From: Agromyces ramosus
GTDB lineage: Bacteria > Actinomycetota > Actinomycetes > Actinomycetales > Microbacteriaceae
NCBI RefSeq assembly: GCF_004216665.1
Contig: NZ_SGWY01000003.1
Coordinates: forward strand, 806,001-870,000
Direction: 5' to 3'
DNA: 64,000 nucleotides
The notes under the pieces are model-generated. The model did no database searches. It saw nothing but the letters and a program-made list of their open reading frames with translations, and was not told where the DNA came from. Numbering within the stretch: position 1 is the first letter of the stretch; the number at the start of each line of letters is the position of its first letter. Positions 1-7,964 of this stretch are shown piece by piece. The position numbers and the translations under genes are program-made.

Positions 1-1
1 A

Positions 2-1447
2 GCGGTCGCGGCGATGCAGTTCACGGTCAGCGATCCGGCCGCGCTGGAGTTCTCGCGCGGCTTCTACTCGGCGCTCGCGAACGGGCGAGGGGTCGATGAA
101 GCGGTGCGCAGCGGACGGATCGCGATCCTGGGTCTCGGTCGGTTCACCCTGGAGTGGGTCACGCCCGTGCTGTACCTTGCGGGCGACGATGCACACCTCT
201 TCGACATCGACGCGGCCGCCGTGCCGGCGCTCGTGACCGCTCCGCCCCCGCCCACACCTGCCCCGATTGCCGAGCCCAGCCCCGAACCGGAGCCCGAACC
301 GGAGCCCGAACCCGGGCTCGAATCGGCGCCCGAACCCGAACCGGCGCCCGAACCCGAACCGGCGCCCGAACCCGAACCGGCGCCCGAACCCGAGCCGGCG
401 CCCGAACCGGAGCCCGAACCCGAGCCCGAACCCACAGCAGACGCCGAATCGGGGCCGGGGCGCGAGCCCGCCGAGCTGCCACCCACGTACGCACACCCCG
501 ATGTCCCGCCAGCACCCGGTCGCAGGTCGTCGCGGAAGCGCCGGCTCGTGCTCCTCATCGCTGGCGCGGCGGCACTCGTCGGGATCGGGACCGCCGTGGT
601 ATTCGCACTTGGCGGCTCGAGGTCGAGCGGGGGCGCGGTCGTGGGGGATGGCCCGTCCGAACCGGACCCACCGATGACCTTCACGATGCCGGGGAGCATC
701 CCGTGGACCTCGACCGGCGTCGAATGCACCGGCGGGAGCGCCCTCGAGATCACGGCCACGGGGACCGTGACCGATGAGTCGGACCCGTCGGCACCGGTGA
801 CGCCCGACGGACTCGACGACGTCGCCCGCCGTCAGGCGAACCTGCCCGCACTACCCGACGCCAATGCCCTCGCCCTGGTGGGTCGGGTCGGCGAGGACCA
901 GCCGTACTTCGTGATCGGCAGCGACTTCACCGGCATCTGCCCTGCCTCCGGCCCGCTCGATATCGGACTCAACGACACGGCGACCAGTGGCAACGGCGGA
1001 TCGTTCGAGGTCACCGCGACCATGACGCCGAGCAACGGTGTCGGCAATTACTTCGTCGAACCCGTGCCCGGAGACTCGACCTGGTCGCAGGCAGCCGTCA
1101 CCTGCGAGGCAGGCGACCGGATCCACTTCATGGCCAGCGGGCGGGTACTGCTCGGAGGGGCGCCGGACCGAGTCGCCGGACCCGACGGACGGCCGGGGGA
1201 CGACGCATCCTCGAACCTCCCCGGGCTCGAGTCGGCTCCACCCGGGGCGTTGATCGGGCGATTCGGTGACGCCCCGCCGTTCCTCATCGGTTCGTCGTCG
1301 TCGGTGGCGTGCCCGGGCGGCACCGAGTACTGGCTCGACCTGGCTCTGGGGATCAACGACGCGGGCCCGGATGTCGCCTACAACACCGGAACGTTCACGG
1401 TCGCGGTCGTGCCCCTCACCGAGACGGATCCGTCCGAATCGGACTGA
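2..1447 (+). CDS. CHAT-domain protein (3' part) with membrane helix and two PA-IL/LecA-like domains
   Basis: The reading frame is already open at the window edge, so the true N-terminus lies upstream; an internal ATG is at 14. Numbering from that ATG, residues 1-65 match the C-terminal end of a CHAT (caspase-like) peptidase domain: [31 protein letters not shown]. The catalytic His/Cys part is outside the window. Residues about 72-172 are a Pro/Glu linker ([11 protein letters not shown] repeats), then RRSSRKRR and one hydrophobic helix at about 176-199. Residues about 230-345 and 354-468 are two copies of a PA-IL/LecA-type fold ([23 protein letters not shown]), each with two cysteines, which suggests one disulfide per copy outside the cell. 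Predicted topology is CHAT inside and lectin-like domains outside. The family assignment is by motif memory; the ligand is unknown. Confidence 0.75.
   Translation, partial: AVAAMQFTVSDPAALEFSRGFYSALANGRGVDEAVRSGRIAILGLGRFTLEWVTPVLYLAGDDAHLFDIDAAAVPALVTAPPPPTPAPIAEPSPEPEPEPEPEPGLESAPEPEPAPEPEPAPEPEPAPEPEPAPEPEPEPEPEPTADAESGPGREPAELPPTYAHPDVPPAPGRRSSRKRRLVLLIAGAAALVGIGTAVVFALGGSRSSGGAVVGDGPSEPDPPMTFTMPGSIPWTSTGVECTGGSALEITATGTVTDESDPSAPVTPDGLDDVARRQANLPALPDANALALVGRVGEDQPYFVIGSDFTGICPASGPLDIGLNDTATSGNGGSFEVTATMTPSNGVGNYFVEPVPGDSTWSQAAVTCEAGDRIHFMASGRVLLGGAPDRVAGPDGRPGDDASSNLPGLESAPPGALIGRFGDAPPFLIGSSSSVACPGGTEYWLDLALGINDAGPDVAYNTGTFTVAVVPLTETDPSESD
283..435 (+). repeat. In-frame tandem repeats encoding the Pro/Glu linker
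   Basis: Repeated 12- and 18-base units of the type GCGCCCGAACCCGAACCG encode the PEP/APEP linker between the CHAT end and the membrane helix. Units are in frame, so copy-number change would alter linker length without breaking the gene. Confidence 0.8.
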
Positions 1448-1492
1448 CGACCGTCGAGGCATCCGACCGTGACGAGCGGGGGGCGACCGACC

Positions 1493-1498
1493 TAGGCT
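1493..1498 (+). promoter_or_regulatory. -10 box TAGGCT of a probable leaderless lpdA promoter
   Basis: TAGGCT ends 7 bases before the lpdA ATG at 1506, so transcription should start at or next to the start codon. No Shine-Dalgarno sequence is present in the 7-base gap. Confidence 0.6.
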
Positions 1499-1505
1499 GG
1501 CCCGC

Positions 1506-2906
1506 ATGACCAGCCAATTCGACGTCATCGTCCTCGGCGCGGGCCCCGGCGGCTACGTTGCCGCGATCCGCGCCGCGCAGCTCGGCCTGAAGGTGGCCGT
1601 CATCGAGGAGAAGTACTGGGGCGGAGTGTGCCTCAACGTGGGCTGCATCCCCTCGAAGGCGCTGCTGCGAAATGCCGAGCTCGCGCACATCTTCCACGAC
1701 CAAGCCGCCACGTTCGGCATCTCGGGCGACGTGCAGTTCGACTTCGGTGCCGCCTTCGACCGAAGTCGTCAGGTGTCCGAGAAGCACGTCAAGGGCGTGC
1801 ACTTCCTCATGAAGAAGAACGGGATCACCGAGTTCGACGGCCGAGGCACGTTCCGTGACGCGAACACCATCGACGTCGCGAAGTCCGACGGCTCGACCGA
1901 GACGGTCTCCTTCCGCAATGCGATCATCGCGACGGGCTCTCGCGTCCGGCTCCTGCCCGGCGTGCAGTTGTCGCAGAACGTCGTCACCTACGAGGAGCAG
2001 ATCCTCACCCGCGACCTGCCCCGTTCGATCGCGATCGTCGGCGCGGGCGCGATCGGCATGGAGTTCGCGTACGTGCTGCGCAACTACGGCGTCGAGGTCA
2101 CCGTCATCGAGTTCCTCGACCGCGCCCTCCCCAACGAGGACGTCGAGGTCTCGAAGGAGATCACGCGGCAGTACCGCAACCTCGGCATCCCGATCCTCGC
2201 CTCGACGAAGGTCGAGACCGTCGTCGACAACGGCTCATCCGTCACCGTGTCGTACACCGGCGCCGACGGCAACCCCGGCTCGCTCGAGGTCGACAAGGCG
2301 CTCATCTCCGTCGGCTTCGCGCCGAACGTCGAGGGCTTCGGGCTCGAGAACGCCGGCGTGCAGCTCACCGAGCGCGGTGCGATCGCCATCGACGAGCGGA
2401 TGCGCACGAACGTGCCGCACATCTACGCCATCGGCGACGTCACCGCCAAGCTCATGCTCGCGCACGTGGCCGAGGCGCAGGGCGTCGTCGCGGCCGAGAC
2501 CATCGGCGACGCCGAGACGCTCGAGCTCGGCGACTACCGGATGATGCCCCGCGCGACCTTCTGCTCGCCGCAGGTCGCGAGCTTCGGCCTCACCGAGCAG
2601 CAGGCCCGCGACGAGGGCTACGACGTGGTCGTCGCGAAGTTCCCGTTCACCGCGAACGGCAAGGCGAACGGCCTCGGCGACCCGGTCGGCTTCGTGAAGC
2701 TCGTGGCCGACAGGCAGTACCTCGAGCTGCTCGGCGGTCACCTCATCGGCCCGGATGTCTCGGAGTTGCTGCCCGAGCTGACACTCGCGCAGAAGTGGGA
2801 CCTCGGCGCGCTCGAGCTCGCCCGCAACGTGCACACCCATCCGACCCTGTCGGAGGCGCTGCAGGAGGCGTACCACGGCCTCGTGGGCCACATGATCAAC
2901 ATGTAG
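1506..2906 (+). CDS. lpdA: Dihydrolipoyl dehydrogenase
   Basis: FAD enzyme that reoxidises the dihydrolipoyl groups of 2-oxoacid dehydrogenase complexes with NAD+, in the cytoplasm. At 466 residues it has the usual family length. N-terminal FAD-binding motif [10 protein letters not shown]; redox-active disulfide in [13 protein letters not shown] (Cys42 and Cys47); second nucleotide-binding motif [13 protein letters not shown] for NAD; FAD-contact motif [17 protein letters not shown]-terminal catalytic His445 and Glu450 in [10 protein letters not shown]. The start ATG is preceded by a TAGGCT -10 box rather than a ribosome-binding site, so the message is probably leaderless. No E1 or E2 subunit gene lies beside it, which fits the stand-alone lpd common in actinobacteria that serves several complexes. 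Confidence 0.95.
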   Translation: MTSQFDVIVLGAGPGGYVAAIRAAQLGLKVAVIEEKYWGGVCLNVGCIPSKALLRNAELAHIFHDQAATFGISGDVQFDFGAAFDRSRQVSEKHVKGVHFLMKKNGITEFDGRGTFRDANTIDVAKSDGSTETVSFRNAIIATGSRVRLLPGVQLSQNVVTYEEQILTRDLPRSIAIVGAGAIGMEFAYVLRNYGVEVTVIEFLDRALPNEDVEVSKEITRQYRNLGIPILASTKVETVVDNGSSVTVSYTGADGNPGSLEVDKALISVGFAPNVEGFGLENAGVQLTERGAIAIDERMRTNVPHIYAIGDVTAKLMLAHVAEAQGVVAAETIGDAETLELGDYRMMPRATFCSPQVASFGLTEQQARDEGYDVVVAKFPFTANGKANGLGDPVGFVKLVADRQYLELLGGHLIGPDVSELLPELTLAQKWDLGALELARNVHTHPTLSEALQEAYHGLVGHMINM

Positions 2907-2986
2907 AACGATCTGCGGACCCCCGGGCGTCGACTCCCGGCGGTGACGCGTCTCGAGTCGCAGCACACTGATCTGGAAGGGCGACC

Positions 2987-3187
2987 ATGAACGGATTCCT
3001 GATCGGCCTCGGCGTCCTGATGATCGTCGTCGGCGGCGTCTGGACCTTGCAGGGCGTGGGCGTGCTGCCCGGCTCCGTCATGAGCGGGGTGGCGCTGTGG
3101 GCGATCCTGGGGCCGGTCGTGGCACTCATCGGCGTGGCCCTGCTCGTCTGGGGCATCGCACGGCGACGCCGCAACGCCCGGGGCTAG
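2987..3187 (+). CDS. Small two-helix membrane protein, unknown function
   Basis: A 66-residue protein with two hydrophobic helices (about residues 3-24 and 30-56) separated by a short Gly/Ser turn and ending in a basic tail RRRRNARG, which would sit in the cytoplasm. A GGAAGGG ribosome-binding site lies just before the ATG. It starts 80 bases after lpdA on the same strand and may be cotranscribed. I recognise no family and no catalytic residues; the base composition and spacing fit a real gene. Confidence 0.7.
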   Translation: MNGFLIGLGVLMIVVGGVWTLQGVGVLPGSVMSGVALWAILGPVVALIGVALLVWGIARRRRNARG

Positions 3188-3235
3188 GCGGCATCGCACG
3201 GCGGCGGTGCCGCTGACGCGGCGACGCGCGACGAA

Positions 3236-3274
3236 GGGGCGGATGCTGCGACTCGACGTCGCGGCATCCGCCCC
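3236..3274. terminator. Strong hairpin between convergent genes
   Basis: GGGGCGGATGC (3236-3246) pairs with GCATCCGCCCC (3264-3274); the loop holds a second perfect stem GCGAC/GTCGC (3248-3252 and 3258-3262). There is no T-run. It lies between the small membrane protein on plus and actP on minus, so it could end transcription from both sides. The stem is built from inverted copies of the GGATGC word that recurs across the window. Confidence 0.7.
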
Positions 3275-3364
3275 GGGTGTTCCATCGACGCGGCTGGGCA
3301 GGCGTTCCTGCCGTGTCGAAGGTGATCCGGCGGCGGGGACTTCCCAGCTCCCGCCGCCGGAACC

Positions 3365-4972
3365 CTAGTGCTGGACCGCCTTCTCGGCGCCGACGCCGGT
3401 GAGCGAGCGCACCTCCATCTCGGACTGCTTGGCCGGGTCCTCGGTGCTCTTGTCGAGCACGGTGCCGAGCCAGCCGAGGAAGAAGGCCAGCGGGATCGAG
3501 ATGATGCCGGGGTTCGACAGCGGCACGATGTCGAAGTCGGCGCCCGGGATCATCGAGGTGGGGGTGCCCGAGACGACGGGCGAGAGCGCGATGAGGATGA
3601 TCGCCGACGCGAGTCCGCCGTACATGCTCCAGAGCGCGCCCCTGGTGGTGAATCGCTTCCAGAAGAGCGAGTACACGATGGTGGGCAGGTTGGCGGATGC
3701 CGCGACCGCGAACGCGAGCGCCACGAGGAACGCGACGTTCTGGCCGTTGGCCCCGATGCCGCCGATGATCGCGATGATGCCGATCACGACGACCGTGCGA
3801 CGGGCCACCTTGACCTCGGCGCCGGCCTCGGGCCTGCCCTTCTTCACGACGCTCGCGTAGATGTCGTGGGCGAAGGAGGCCGCCGCGGTGATGGTGAGGC
3901 CGGCGACGACCGCGAGGATCGTCGCGAACGCGATCGCCGCGATGAGGCCCAGCAGGATCGGCCCGCCGAGCTCGAACGCGAGCAGCGGCGCGGCCGAGTT
4001 GGCGCCGCCGGGAGCCGCGGCGATGGCCTCGGGTCCGATGAGCGCCGCGGCTCCGTAGCCGAGCACGAGGGTGAACACGTAGAAGATGCCGATGAGCCAG
4101 ATGGCCCAGACGACCGACTTGCGGGCCTCCTTCGCCGAGGGCACCGTGTAGAAGCGCATCAGCACGTGCGGCAGGGCCGCGGTGCCGAGCACGAGTGCCA
4201 GGCCGAGCGAGAGGAAGTCGAGCTTCGCGATCTCGGACACGCCGTACTTGAGGCCCGGGTCGAGGATCGCCGGGTTGCCGGCGGTCGCGACCGCGTTGTC
4301 GAGCAGCGTCGAGAAGCTGAAGCCGTTGATCGCGAGCACCCACACGGTCATCACCGCGGCGCCCGCGATGAGCAGGCCCGCCTTGATGATCTGGACCCAG
4401 GTGGTGCCCTTCATGCCGCCGATGAGCACGTAGAGGATCATCAGGCCGCCGACCACGGTGATGACGACGCCCTGGCCGACCTTGTCGCCGATGCCGAGCA
4501 GCAGCGACACGAGCCCGCCGGCGCCGGCCATCTGCGCGAGCAGGTAGAAGAAGCACACGACGAGGGTGGTGGTCGCCGCGGCGATGCGCACGGGCTTCTG
4601 CTTCAGCCGGAACGAGAGCACGTCGGCCATCGTGAATCGGCCGGTGTTGCGCAGCAGCTCGGCGACGAGCAGCAGCGCGACGAGCCATGCCACGAGGAAG
4701 CCGATCGAGTAGAGGAACCCGTCGTAGCCCGTGACCGCGATCGCCCCGACGATGCCGAGGAAGGAGGCCGCCGACAGGTAGTCGCCGGCGATGGCCGCGC
4801 CGTTCTGGCCGCCGGTAAACGAACGGCCCGCCGCGTAGTAGTCGGACGCGGTCTTGTTGTTGCGGCTCGCGCGGAACACGATGATCATCGTGATCGCGAC
4901 GAACGCGCCGAAGATGGCGATGTTCAGCCAGGGGTCGCCGGGCGACGTGGCGGCTGCCTCGAAGGGTCGCAT
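3365..4972 (-). CDS. actP: Sodium:solute symporter, cation/acetate type
   Basis: A 535-residue member of the sodium:solute symporter family with about 13 hydrophobic helices. Features typical of the acetate branch are SDYYAAGRSFTGGQNG near the N-terminus, GDYLSAASFLGIVGAI, the AQMAGAGGLVSLL stretch and the LPHVLMRFYTV motif. It should import acetate or a related small monocarboxylate with a cation across the cytoplasmic membrane. The start (ATG at 4972) overlaps the stop of the upstream DUF485 gene by an ATGA junction, the usual yjcH-actP arrangement, so the pair is an operon. A divergent LytS/LytTR system and a second symporter follow next door, which suggests nutrient-sensing control. Confidence 0.9.
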   Translation of the reverse strand: MRPFEAAATSPGDPWLNIAIFGAFVAITMIIVFRASRNNKTASDYYAAGRSFTGGQNGAAIAGDYLSAASFLGIVGAIAVTGYDGFLYSIGFLVAWLVALLLVAELLRNTGRFTMADVLSFRLKQKPVRIAAATTTLVVCFFYLLAQMAGAGGLVSLLLGIGDKVGQGVVITVVGGLMILYVLIGGMKGTTWVQIIKAGLLIAGAAVMTVWVLAINGFSFSTLLDNAVATAGNPAILDPGLKYGVSEIAKLDFLSLGLALVLGTAALPHVLMRFYTVPSAKEARKSVVWAIWLIGIFYVFTLVLGYGAAALIGPEAIAAAPGGANSAAPLLAFELGGPILLGLIAAIAFATILAVVAGLTITAAASFAHDIYASVVKKGRPEAGAEVKVARRTVVVIGIIAIIGGIGANGQNVAFLVALAFAVAASANLPTIVYSLFWKRFTTRGALWSMYGGLASAIILIALSPVVSGTPTSMIPGADFDIVPLSNPGIISIPLAFFLGWLGTVLDKSTEDPAKQSEMEVRSLTGVGAEKAVQH

Positions 4973-5352
4973 CAGCGGGTCACCCCCGCGGTGACGGATG
5001 CCGCGGCGGCATCCGCCTCGATCTCCTCGCGGATCTCGGTGGCGAGCGGGTCGAGGCGCCGGTTGGCGAAGTGCACGTACCAGGTGGTCACGGCGAACGT
5101 CGTGACGACCTGCGCGAGGCCGAGGAGCATCGCCATGTTGATGCTGCCGAACACGGGCGTCGACATGAAGTCGTGCGCGTAGCTCGCGAGCAGCACGTAG
5201 GCGAGGTACCACGCGAGGCACGCGCCGAGCACGGGGAACACGAAGCTCCGGTGCGTGCGGCGAAGGGTCTGGAACTCGGGTGATTGCTGGACCGCGCGGT
5301 AGTCGACGTCGAGTGGGGTCGTCGTCTCCGCGCTCAGGGCTTCGTTGCCCAT
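4972..5352 (-). CDS. DUF485 membrane protein (YjcH-like), symporter partner
   Basis: A 126-residue protein of the DUF485 family that almost always precedes an actP-type symporter gene. Signature segments are FQTLRRTHRSFVFPVLGACL, two hydrophobic helices (about 41-62 and 77-97), and YVHFANRRLDPLATEIREEI after the second helix. The start was set at ATG 5352, which has GGAGAG 5 bases upstream, rather than at longer upstream frames. It ends in an ATGA overlap with actP. Its C-terminal EADAAAASV is encoded by the palindrome at 4994-5015, a juxtaposed inverted pair of the GGATGCC word. Role in transport is not established for the family. Confidence 0.88.
   Translation of the reverse strand: MGNEALSAETTTPLDVDYRAVQQSPEFQTLRRTHRSFVFPVLGACLAWYLAYVLLASYAHDFMSTPVFGSINMAMLLGLAQVVTTFAVTTWYVHFANRRLDPLATEIREEIEADAAAASVTAGVTR
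4994..5015. repeat. GGATGCC/GGCATCC inverted pair inside a coding region
   Basis: An interrupted palindrome with arms CGGATGCCG and CGGCATCCG. The same 22 bases recur exactly at 28871-28892 inside the unrelated mntR-like gene, each time encoding Asp-Ala-Ala-Ala-Ala-Ser or its equivalent on the coding strand. Confidence 0.8.
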
Positions 5353-5490
5353 GGCGTCTCTCCTTCGAGGGGGGTCTCGGCGGGCCGTTCGCCGCGCCGG
5401 TGCGCTGTGCCGTCGTGGCCGGCGGGCAGTGCAGTGGCACCATGCTGGCGCTCGCTCCGGGCCGCCGGGGGGCCGTGCCGCTCGTCGTCG

Positions 5491-5542
5491 GTGAACGGCG
5501 TCCATCCTGCGACGAACGGCGATTCGGCGACGACGAACGACG
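5491..5542. promoter_or_regulatory. Three direct repeats at exact 21-bp spacing, candidate LytTR binding sites
   Basis: GTGAACGGCG (5491-5500), ACGAACGGCG (5512-5521) and ACGAACGACG (5533-5542) share the GAACGGCG core with at most two changes. The 21-bp period is two helical turns. Regulators with LytTR domains are known to bind paired direct repeats with about this spacing. They sit in the divergent region between the DUF485/actP operon and the lytS-like gene, the last copy directly abutting the -10 box of the latter. Function is inferred. Confidence 0.55.
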
Positions 5543-5544
5543 GC

Positions 5545-5550
5545 TACGCT
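5545..5550 (+). promoter_or_regulatory. -10 box TACGCT of the histidine kinase operon
   Basis: TACGCT ends 7 bases before the ATG at 5558, predicting a leaderless transcript. The phased repeats lie immediately upstream and would overlap RNA polymerase. Confidence 0.5.
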
Positions 5551-5557
5551 GACCTGC

Positions 5558-6778
5558 ATGCCCGAGTCGATGTTGCTCGCCGCTGCCGCCGGCGTCGTCG
5601 CGGGGGCGCTGGCGGTCGGCGTGGTGCTGCTGTTGCGACGCCTCGTGGTGGCATCGAGAGAACTCGGCACCGACGTGGAGCGGGCGACGTACCAGACGCT
5701 CCACCTGGCCAGCCGTGCGGCGAAGCACCTGCGGGGCGGCATCGACGAGGTCGACGCGATGCGGGCGGGCCGCTACCTCCGGGCCCTCCTCGGCTGCGAG
5801 TCGCTCGCACTGGTCGACCGCGCGGGTGGCGTCACGGTCGAGGGCGACGACGCGGTCCGCTCGGTCGCCGGCCGCCTGGCGGCCGAGGCGAGCGCGTCGG
5901 GCAAGTCGCAGGTGCAGCGGCGCATCCCGTTGGGCGACGGCGAGACGGATGCCGTGGCGGCACCGATCCTCGCCGACGGACGGGCAGTCGGGGCGATCGT
6001 CGCGTTCGCGGCGCCCGTGCGCGCCGGGCTCGTGCGCGCGACCGGGGAGGTCGCGGACTGGGTCGCCGCCCAGGTCGAGCTGGGCGAGCTCGACGCGTCG
6101 CGAGCGGCCCTCGCGGAGGCAGAGGTGCGCGCCCTGCGCGCGCAGATCAGCCCGCACTTCATCTACAACTCGCTCAACGCGATCGCGTCGTTCATCAACA
6201 CGGATCCGGCACAGGCCCGGGAGCTGGTGCTCGAGTTCGCCGACTTCACGCGCTACTCGTTCCGCAGGCACGGCGACTTCACGACGGTCGCCGAGGAGCT
6301 CCGCTCGATCGACAGCTACCTGCGCCTCGAGCGTGCGCGGTTCGGCGACCGGCTGAAGGTGACGCTGCAGGTCGCCCCCGAGGTGCTCTCCACGGTGGTG
6401 CCGTTCCTGTCCATCCAGCCGCTCGTCGAGAACGCGGTGCGGCACGGGCTCGAGTCGAAGGAGGGCGGCGGCCGCATCACGATCACCGCCGAGGACTCCG
6501 GCGCCTTCGCCGAGATCAGCGTTGAGGACGACGGTGTCGGCATCGACCCCGCGGTGCTCGAGTCGGTGCTCGCGGGCGGTGCGCCCGGCGAGCACGTGGG
6601 CCTGCGCAACGTCGACGCGCGCCTCCGGCAGGTCTACGGCGAGGAGCACGGGCTCGTCGTCGAGACCAACGTGGGGGCGGGCACGCTCGTGCGCATGCGC
6701 GTGCCGAAGTCGCAGCCCGGCCGCGTCGCGGCATCCGCCGACGCCGCCCTCGGGCCCGATGGGAGACTGGAACGGTGA
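5558..6778 (+). CDS. LytS-family sensor histidine kinase
   Basis: A 406-residue sensor of the His_kinase (PF06580) type that pairs with LytTR regulators. One N-terminal membrane helix (about 5-27), then a GAF-like sensory region (about 35-180), then the phosphoacceptor block ALRAQISPHFIYNSLNAI with His200, the N box VENAVRHGLESK, and the ATP-binding loops VEDDGVGIDP and GEHVGLRNVDARL. It lacks the multi-helix 5TM-LYT input domain of classical LytS, so the signal is probably cytoplasmic, sensed by the GAF-like part. Its stop overlaps the GTG start of the response regulator gene (GTGA). Divergent from an acetate-type symporter operon and upstream of another symporter, it probably senses a carboxylate or metabolic state. 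Confidence 0.88.
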   Translation: MPESMLLAAAAGVVAGALAVGVVLLLRRLVVASRELGTDVERATYQTLHLASRAAKHLRGGIDEVDAMRAGRYLRALLGCESLALVDRAGGVTVEGDDAVRSVAGRLAAEASASGKSQVQRRIPLGDGETDAVAAPILADGRAVGAIVAFAAPVRAGLVRATGEVADWVAAQVELGELDASRAALAEAEVRALRAQISPHFIYNSLNAIASFINTDPAQARELVLEFADFTRYSFRRHGDFTTVAEELRSIDSYLRLERARFGDRLKVTLQVAPEVLSTVVPFLSIQPLVENAVRHGLESKEGGGRITITAEDSGAFAEISVEDDGVGIDPAVLESVLAGGAPGEHVGLRNVDARLRQVYGEEHGLVVETNVGAGTLVRMRVPKSQPGRVAASADAALGPDGRLER

Positions 6779-7524
6779 CCATCAGCGTGCTCATCGCCGA
6801 CGACGAGCAGCCCGCGATCGACGAGCTGGCGTTCCTGCTCGGCCAGGATCCGCGCATCGGGATCATCCACCAGGCCGCCTCGGGCGCGGAGGCCATCCGC
6901 CTGCTCACGCGCGAGCCCGTGGACGCGGCCTTCCTCGATATTCACATGCCCGGCCTCACCGGGTTCGACCTCGCCCGCGCGATGCAGCGCTTCGAGCGCC
7001 GCCCCGCCCTGGTGTTCGTGACCGCCGACGAGGAGGGGGCCCTCGAGGCCTTCGACCTCGCGGCGGTCGACTACCTCCTGAAGCCGGTGCGCACCGAGCG
7101 CCTGCACCGCTCGGTCACCCGTATCGTCGAGGCGTTGAAGGCGGCATCGGCTCCGGCCGCCGGCGCCGCGGCGTCCGAGCAGCAGCCCGAGGTGATCGCC
7201 GTGACCCTCGGCGGCACCACCCGCATGATCCGCCGCGACGAGGTGCGGTACGTGCAGGCGCAGGGCGACTACGCGCGCCTGCACACCGAGGAGGCGAGCT
7301 ACCTCGTGCGCGTGCCGATGTCCGACCTCGAGCGGCAGTGGTCCGAGGCGTTCGTGCGCATCCACCGCTCGTACCTCGTGGCGATCGGGCACCTCACCCG
7401 CATCCGCCTCGGCGGCGACCACCCGAGCGTGGTGGTCGGGGCGGCCGAGCTGCCCGTGAGCCGCCGGCTGCTGCCCGCCCTGCGGGAACGGCTCGAGGCG
7501 GCGACGATCCGGCCGCGGCCATGA
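6775..7524 (+). CDS. LytTR-family response regulator
   Basis: A 249-residue transcription regulator. The receiver domain (1-120) shows the acidic pair DDEQ near the start, the phosphoacceptor Asp55 in AAFLDIHMPGLTG and the conserved Lys in YLLKPVRTERL. A short Ala-rich linker leads to a LytTR DNA-binding domain (about 140-245) with RRDEVRYVQAQGDYARLHT, FVRIHRSYLVAIGHLTRI and LPVSRRLLPALRERL. It starts with GTG overlapping the kinase stop, so kinase and regulator are cotranscribed and translationally coupled. It is the obvious candidate to bind the 21-bp-phased repeats at 5491-5542 and to control both flanking symporters. Confidence 0.92.
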   Translation: MTISVLIADDEQPAIDELAFLLGQDPRIGIIHQAASGAEAIRLLTREPVDAAFLDIHMPGLTGFDLARAMQRFERRPALVFVTADEEGALEAFDLAAVDYLLKPVRTERLHRSVTRIVEALKAASAPAAGAAASEQQPEVIAVTLGGTTRMIRRDEVRYVQAQGDYARLHTEEASYLVRVPMSDLERQWSEAFVRIHRSYLVAIGHLTRIRLGGDHPSVVVGAAELPVSRRLLPALRERLEAATIRPRP

Positions 7525-7964
7525 GCGACGAGCGAGCGGATGCCGCGGGGCCGGCGCCCGATCCACGCGAGCCGGCCGGCGAGCGAGCGGATGCCCCGCC
7601 CGCGCGCGTGCGCGTGACCGCCCGGAGCGCGGGCTCCGCTGCGGCATCCGCACGGCCGGCCCTGATCACGGGCAGCGACGCCCCCACGAGCGACATCGCC
7701 GGGGTCTACGTGCGCTCGCTGATCCGCTCGCAGCTGCGGCTCGGGATCGTGTTCGCCGTCGGCTTCGCCGTGGCGACCGCGTCGTTCGTCATGGCGATCG
7801 CGGTCGTGCCGGAGCTCGACGCCACGTTCGTGCTCGGCGTTCCGCTGTCGTGGCTCCTCCTCGGCGTCGGGGTCTACCCGCTCGCGATCACCGTCGGCGG
7901 CCTCTACGTGCGAGCCGCCTCGCGGAACGAGGCCCGCTACCGCTCGCTCACGGAGGACGAGTGA
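7521..7964 (+). CDS. Two-helix membrane protein, DUF485-like symporter partner
   Basis: A 147-residue protein. The first 60 residues are Ala/Pro/Arg-rich and probably disordered; the rest has two hydrophobic helices (about 74-95 and 105-127) flanked by VRSLIRSQLRLGIVFAVGF and GGLYVRAASRNEARYRSLTE. The helix spacing and the position directly before a symporter gene mirror the DUF485/actP pair on the other side of the kinase genes, although the similarity to DUF485 is only topological by eye. The start overlaps the regulator stop (ATGA) and the stop overlaps the symporter GTG start, so all four plus-strand genes form one coupled operon. Confidence 0.7.
   Translation: MSDERADAAGPAPDPREPAGERADAPPARVRVTARSAGSAAASARPALITGSDAPTSDIAGVYVRSLIRSQLRLGIVFAVGFAVATASFVMAIAVVPELDATFVLGVPLSWLLLGVGVYPLAITVGGLYVRAASRNEARYRSLTEDE

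Noticed and set aside
3368-5182. 604-codon open frame opposite actP
   Set aside because: Shadow of a clear symporter gene, made of charged low-complexity sequence.
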